From: Straminergon stramineum
Taxonomy: Eukaryota > Streptophyta > Bryopsida > Hypnales > Calliergonaceae
Assembly: GCA_963920665.1 (NCBI GenBank)
Contig: OY987264.1
Span: 30,422,906-30,486,905 of the forward strand
Direction of reading: 5' to 3'
DNA: 64,000 bases
Numbering within the stretch: the first letter of the stretch is position 1; each line of letters begins with the position of its first letter. Below are positions 57,906-64,000 of this stretch, piece by piece. The position numbers and the translations under genes were made by a program. Below the pieces are notes generated by a model. The model was not told where the DNA came from. It was given only the letters and a program-made list of their open reading frames with translations, and searched no databases.

Positions 57906-59253
57906 TGGAAACAGGGGCTTTTCATCAGTCGCTCTCCCTCGTCATTGAGTGGCATCCTATAATGTCAGAAATGAAGAACAAGGCTCGCGAGATCCGCCAT
58001 CCGATCTGTGCAGCAGTTCAGCTCCAGCGTCGATCTCTGTCAATGAGAACTTCGGGAACGTCTGGAGTTCTAAAGTTCGCTGTTATGTGCAATCTTCCTC
58101 ATTTGGTCACAACAAGGATTAAGTTAAGTTACCCTATGAGAAGGTCAATTTCGACATAAATTAAGTAGTTTTCGTTTATAAAAGTGCTATATGGCATATA
58201 GTGATTGGTGCAAGGTAATATAGACTTGTCAAAATCTCGTGTGGAAATTTTCATTTTGACATCCCTTTACAGAATTTAACCCTCAAGTATAGTAGCAAAG
58301 ACTATTAATAGAGAGAGAACTATAACATTAAGAGCCTTTGTGGTTGATTTGGCCCATCTCAAGAAGGGGAAGCAAAATGTGCCGCAAGGAGGAGTGTGGC
58401 TGATTATGCCACCTAATCAATAGGAGTGGCCAATTTTAGAGTTCCCTTTGTGTTCCTTCAACTCCTAACGTACAAGAATGTGCCAACATGTTGTATTTTG
58501 CATGTGGTACACTTAAGCTCATTTAAGTACATCTGGACTCATTTTAAGAATACAACTCATTTGGATGGTCAAAAGTATTTCTATAAAAATAAAGTTTTGT
58601 AATTTGTATTTATTTATTACAATCTTAAGAATTAGATACTTCTACAAAATAGACATAGAAAATGTATACAATTTGGGGCATGTTAAAGATCTCATTATTT
58701 TAGAATTATCATAAAACATTACATTAGACAACTATATAAAATTTCAATCATTGAAAAGAATAGATGTAATTTAATAATTTTACTTACAAAAAGTTGTAAT
58801 AAAAAATGTTTTATTTGATTTTTTTGTATTTATTAACCGAATGTTTAAGTTTTGTCTAACAACTTTGATTTGAAACCCAAGTCCAAAAATGCTATAAAAT
58901 CCATCAATATAACTATTCCTTGTTTAGTTTTGCTCAAAACACCTAGGCACTTAAAGGTTAAATAAGCCCATTCAACTGCCTACTTATAAAGTCTATAAGT
59001 CTATTAGAAATGTGCAATTTCCTATTTGTAGCAAGAAATGGAAGTTTTGCAAAAACTTTCACTTCTAAAACATTTTCTTCATTTCTAGATGCATATAAGC
59101 TTTTAAAATGACTTACATTAGGTATCATTGGAAAGAAGATGAAATTTTATGTAAATTTGAAAAAAAATCTTTGAAAATAGATTATGAACCCTACCCAAAC
59201 TGGTAATTGAAAAATTGGCTATGTCCAAATTTGACTTGTCCATCTATAAAAGC
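57906..59253. other. AT-rich intergenic region without recognisable gene
   Basis: The sequence between the COPB1 5' end and the dynein stop codon shows no domain, tRNA or transposon that I can identify. It presumably includes the dynein 3' UTR at its right end. Confidence 0.45.
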
Positions 59254-62200
59254 TTAAACAATTTGGCAAAGTGATGCAACCCCTTGTATTATCCAAAAAT
59301 CTGGAATTGTTATTGGATCAATTTGGAGGCTTAAGTTCAATATATAATTGGATGATGCTCCGGTTGTTGTTAGAACTCCCGCTCTAACATGAGTTTTATA
59401 AAGTGGACATTGGAACTCATCCTTCGGTGGTACATAGTTAACCGTTGGTATAAAATGAATAATTGGAAGTTTAGAAGTCATTTCACCTAACAAAAGTAAT
59501 ATACTTTATTGATTTTTCAATTTTATTTTTTTGGTATTTTATATATATATGAATAATACAAAAATCAAATAAGCCTTTGGTATGAAAATATCATTAATGA
59601 CGATACCTGGCAATGCAGTTGCTAGAAAATGTTCTATGCGATTCCAACGAGCTCCATCAAGAAAAAGACCTGTTATATATATTCCATTGTCTGGTGCTTT
59701 TTCTATTTCATTTTCATCATCAATTCGTAATACAGAAAAACTAAAATTCAAAGTATCAATAGGTATTTGATACTTTCGAGCATGCGTTTGTAAAGCTCCC
59801 GTCATAAAGCCCTGATATTTTAATTAGATCATTTAATAACAATAAGCCACCAATTCATCATCAATTTATTCCAAATTGATATATTTTATTCGGATAAAGC
59901 AAATCTATTTTTTGCCTCAAACACTATGAACATATCTTTTGATAGTTTCTATAAAATATTCTAATAAATTCTTAAATTTAACCACCAAGGTAAATTTATA
60001 AATTTATGATTCATTTCAAATTTTAAAAATTCATGAAGTTTATGATTATATTAGAAATTTAATTAAATACATGAACAAATTAAAAATTATTTGCTAAATT
60101 GGTATTTTTTTAATTATAAATGTGATTCATATAATATCAATTGTATTCTTTTTTAATTATATATTTTCATTTAAATAAAATGATAGATTTTATAAACCTT
60201 TAGCCCGTATGTGCACATAGCAATATATTTTGGTATCAACAAAACTTTGAAGTTAAATAAATCTTAACTAATTATTATTTTTAATTAAAAATTCATAAAA
60301 TTTAAAGTCTATTTGTAGCATTTCTAAACCAATTTCATAATGTTTCTCTTTAAGATTTTGTGTAAAGGCATCCATTGCAAAACTTGATTTTTAGTGTTAA
60401 GAGCTCTTAGTGATGAGACTCAAATACACATAAACTTGGAGAATATATCACATTCTAAATTCATGAAAAGTTTTGTAAAATGATGAATTTTGGGATGCCA
60501 TAAATTGGTTATGGCTCTAAATGTTATGTCCTTTAACCTCATATGTTTTTTTCATGATCACAATTTTAGATTTGACATGTAAAAAGAGGATGAAAAGTTT
60601 ATTAGCCACTCACTTGGTTGTAACACCGTCATGATCAAACATTAAAACCTTTCAATTCATAATTAATATTGAAGTTGATGTTTTCTACATGATCAATAAC
60701 ATATTTACTTTAATTCATGTATTTGTACTTCATGAGAAATAAATAAAACTTATCAAATCTTTAGCTTATTGTTTTGTCTAGAACAATATCTAATAGCTCA
60801 AAAAGAGACTTGGGCATTAAAAGTTAACCACTTCATATCCTCGAGGGTCAAATTATTTTTAAGCAATAAAAATCTTTAAATTTCTACCACAAAACATTCA
60901 AAGATGGCATATTTCCAAGGCTAGTGTCTTTTGGCTGCAAAATGTTTAAAATCGTAGTTTCTAGTATTTATTTAATATAATTTTGATGATGTTATCTTTG
61001 GATGCCTTTGAAGTTTATGTATTTCAACATTTTGGAGGAGGTCATATAAAGATTCTTTGTCAAAAAAATGATCCTATTATAAGCAATAAATGCAATGTTT
61101 ATCCTAAATTTATGTAATAAATAATTTGGTCCCATTTGAATCATATTTTTAGGAATATCCAATATCTAGTGATGAAGATCAACAAAAAAATATTGCTTGA
61201 AATGGATACCAAAACTTGAAGGATATTATTTTTGTATAAAAAAATTGTTTGACAACTTTCATTAATTATTTGAAAAAGAATGTCTACCTTAACCATCGGG
61301 TACATGAATGGATTGAATCATATGTTTCCAAATTATAAATTATCAAATTGACTACAAAACATCTCCACTCCACTTAATAAAGGAGAAAAATCAAAATGTT
61401 GCTTTGATTCGTATGGAATTCAAACTTCTGAATACCTTCTACATTAGTATATTTAGAAATATTTTAAAACAAAATATCTAATTTGGAAATTTTAGTGACC
61501 AAAACATATCTACTGTAAGTATACCATTTTTTAATATATATGTGGATATTGAAATCCTAATATGTGAATCCATAAGTAATTTAAGACTTCGTAAAGGATA
61601 AAAGAGTCCACTTAGGATTTTGAGAATTTGGATAGGTTCTATCAACCTTATATCTTATAATATTGTGCATGAAACTTTTTTGATAGCTTTGAATCATCAT
61701 ATCTCCATATGAAGCTTTATTTCTTGTCATTCCAAGAAGTATTGCAAAACTTATATAATTTTCAAAATTTCAATGTCTCACTAGGCAACTAAAAATGTAC
61801 TTTAAAACAATTTGAAATTGAAAAATAATTTCATTTGGTAACTATAAGTTTGATACATACACAAAAGCTCTAACCATTCTACCAATATTCCTACTAATGA
61901 GATGAAATTTATGAAGAGTTCTATATTGTGTGCACTAATGGTAGATAAATTATATAAATTGCTTTTGGAACTCAATTTTGAAAATTTTCAAAGGAAAACA
62001 AAAACATAAGCTATTTAATGTTTACTATCACATTCTCACAATTAGAATTGACTATTTTCAATCTTTTATCAAAGTCACTAGCAAAAAAATTTTTATTAGA
62101 AAGGACTAAAAAAACTAATCTTTGAAGTTTAGATGCATTGATCTTTGAAAAAATAGGGATTTCATTCTTAAATTTTAGAAGGATATACTTGAAAATAAAT

Positions 62201-62788
62201 TAAGTGGAAGACAATATGATTCGAAGGTTAAATTTATTAAAGAATGAAAGAGATCAATATTTTAGCTTTGCTTTGGATGAGAGTATTCTGAAGCAATTTT
62301 GGGTATCAAATCACAACATAACTTTTGAGGCTAAACTAATTTAAATACAAAAAATCCAATTTTGAACTTTTGTTCCTTCATGATATAATTCAATTAGAAA
62401 AAATTAGTAAAAAATGTCAATTACATTACACATCAATTGAATAATTTTTTGAAATTAAAATTTTAAATATCAATGGCATCATATGAACACATTACTTGAG
62501 GGAAGTAAAATCCAGGAAGCCAAAAAGTTTTTGGTTCTCCTTTCAATATCCATGTTTGCATCATGTTCATTCTTTTGTGATAATCTATCATCCATGAAGC
62601 AAGAGGTTTTAAAGATGGATATGCAACAGCTGTCCACAATTCTGGCACCTAAATGTATTAATGAATCAAATTATTTTAATTGATTAGTGTACATTAAAAT
62701 AAAATCATGTTTAGTATTTCATTTGAAATACGAAGATACATATATATTTAAATATTACTATTATATTATATCATTTATTTACATTTAA

Positions 62789-62823
<35 letters not shown>

Positions 62824-63946
62824 ATTTATAATACTTTATTCTTAGATTATATCTACCTAAATTGAAATTCTTCAAATTTCTCTGAAATATTTAAAATGTG
62901 AATAGTATAGTGGACATCATATTGAAAAATCAAATCTTACTTGATTGGACATAAAATTATTGAACATGCTCTCCAATTCCTTTGACATGACCACTAGTCC
63001 TTTGATTGCTCGTTGTAACTCAACCAATGTAAACGCCATAACTTTCAAAAGTTTATTAAATCTCTCGCATTCCTACATTGCTTGAAATGATGAATGAATT
63101 GATAGTGAATGCAATTTCAAAAGTAAGTTTCATAAGAAAGTTTGAAATGAAAATACACCAAAACAATGTACACCAAAATGCATTGATTTGAAAATGTTAT
63201 TAATGAACTATATGAATGTTAAATTTTTGATAGTTATTGTACTTGATCTTTATGAAAAGAGATTGTATCCATTTTATTTTTAGTAATAAATAATAGAACA
63301 AGACAGTATCATATAGCAATGCAAAGTTATTTATAGATAAAAATTCAAGATTGGATACTAACTTGCATTTTCATAAAACAATTAGTTTCATAAAAATACA
63401 TAGAAGAGGCAATTATCAATTCACACAATCAAGATTAACCTTTGCAATCTATATAATTATTCATTATAATAATATGATTAAAAACCTGAAAAAGCACCAC
63501 CATAAGGGAACTCATTTGTCCATTTTCTCCATAGATAGGTTCTACTAGTGCTACATCATGGGGAGTTAGTATTCCAGGTAATGAAGAGGCAATATTTACT
63601 GCTAAATCACCAACTACTTCATCTGGTTTCTTTCCTCCACCACTTCCACTTGCTCTTGGTTGAATGCTTAAGACAACATTTGATATTTTATTACTTTCTT
63701 GAAGTTGAAAAGTGATCAATGCATTTTCATGCATTCCAAAAACGTCGGGGCCTTCACTATTTGGTAGTGATATGATATATTCAACATAATCATTATGTTT
63801 TCCTTCAATAGGTGACTTGTATATACCAGATTCTGTAAACTTGAAATTGTCAACAAGTACAACTGGATCATAAAAGTGCCTTAAATTACTCATAAGACAT
63901 CTTCTATCTAAATCATCTGTAACCCTTCCTCCATAATTAATTTCAC
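59254..63946 (-). CDS. axonemal-type dynein heavy chain, C-terminal 393 residues (gene continues beyond window)
   Basis: Dynein heavy chains are the AAA+ motors of cilia and flagella. Five in-phase GT-AG exons were found: 63946-63486, 63072-62941, 62648-62496, 59811-59607 and 59486-59254. They encode NYGGRVTDDLDRRCL, PDVFGMHENALITFQLQES, QRAIKGLVVMS, ELWTAVAYPSLKPLASWMID, LPGFYFPQ, GFMTGALQTHARKYQIPIDT, NGIYITGLFLDGARWNR, LPIIHFIPTVNYVPP, CPLYKTHVRAGVLTTTG and the end GVASLCQIV-stop. These are the AAA6/C-terminal-domain blocks of inner-arm, DNAH1/3/7-like chains; the precise class is inferred. The 2.7-kb intron 62495-59812 is AT-rich. One oddity is Leu in place of the usual Trp in the VTDDWDRR block. 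Codon use is more AT-rich than in LARP1 and COPB1. No stop or frameshift was seen, so I treat the gene as functional. Confidence 0.92.
62790..62821. repeat. (ATT)n microsatellite in a dynein intron
   Basis: About ten ATT units lie in the intron between the exons at 63072-62941 and 62648-62496. Confidence 0.85.
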
Positions 63947-64000
63947 CTATTGATTATCATTTGTCATTTTAATACACAATGTATAACAAAATTTTAAGCC

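Noticed and set aside
59577..59606. Reading the exon ending at 59607 onward to 59539 without splicing
   Set aside because: The continuation (IVINDIFIPK...) does not match dynein. Splicing at CCAG|GTATCG to the acceptor at 59486 restores the conserved LPG-x-x-x-x-LPIIHF order in phase.
1..64000. tRNA, rRNA, CRISPR array, organellar DNA or operon structure
   Set aside because: No tRNA-like B box with a matching cloverleaf, no rRNA segment and no regular spacer array was seen. Introns and eukaryotic gene families rule out a prokaryotic or organellar origin.

Overview
This is nuclear DNA of a plant-lineage (streptophyte) eukaryote. The genes are split by many GT-AG introns, the intergenic DNA is AT-rich and full of transposon remains, and plant-type telomere motifs (CCCTAAA) occur internally. 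A dynein heavy chain gene runs off the right edge. Flowering plants have lost dynein heavy chains, so the source is most likely a plant with swimming sperm: a bryophyte, lycophyte, fern, cycad or Ginkgo, or a charophyte alga. A chromodomain Ty3/gypsy remnant that looks like the fungal/non-seed-plant type fits this. The species cannot be fixed from the sequence.

Three host genes are well supported, all on the minus strand. (1) 15062-5651: a 15-exon LARP1 gene, modelled at 1,167 codons with phase-consistent splice sites, an La motif and a C-terminal DM15 region. (2) 57486-54037: a 4-exon coatomer beta subunit gene (COPB1), 954 codons. (3) From beyond the right edge to 59254: the last five exons of an axonemal-type dynein heavy chain. 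LARP1 acts on mRNA translation and stability, COPB1 on Golgi-ER vesicle traffic, and dynein in the sperm flagellum. They are not an operon or a pathway.

Region by region: 1-620 holds the possible tail of an unrecognised plus-strand gene; 0.6-4.4 kb is intergenic DNA with two TA-flanked MITEs and a perfect hairpin; 4.4-5.1 and 16.0-16.3 kb carry copies of one dispersed repeat on either side of LARP1; 17.64-18.47 kb is a tandem array with a 182-bp period; 18.87-22.0 kb is a decayed chromovirus with a 263-bp MITE inserted in it; 22-26.5 kb holds no gene; 26.5-29.8 kb is a pogo-like transposase with a complete DDD triad but two upstream in-frame stops; 31.1-35.3 kb is a cluster of broken exons from unrelated genes (MCTS1-like, carboxylesterase, FAD oxidoreductase, GH3 beta-xylosidase); 37.7-40.2 kb is an enlarged relative of the 263-bp MITE; about 41-51.3 kb is a decayed L1-type LINE whose reverse transcriptase is split by a 3.15-kb foldback element (45830-48978) with 9-bp flanking duplications; 51.3-53.8 kb is AT-rich with a tandem duplication and a MITE.

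The most interesting non-genic features are the giant foldback element with telomere-like repeats in both arms, the mosaic of gene fragments, and the co-occurrence of a TA-targeting pogo-like transposase with two families of TA-flanked MITEs. No tRNA, rRNA, CRISPR array or prokaryotic feature was recognised.
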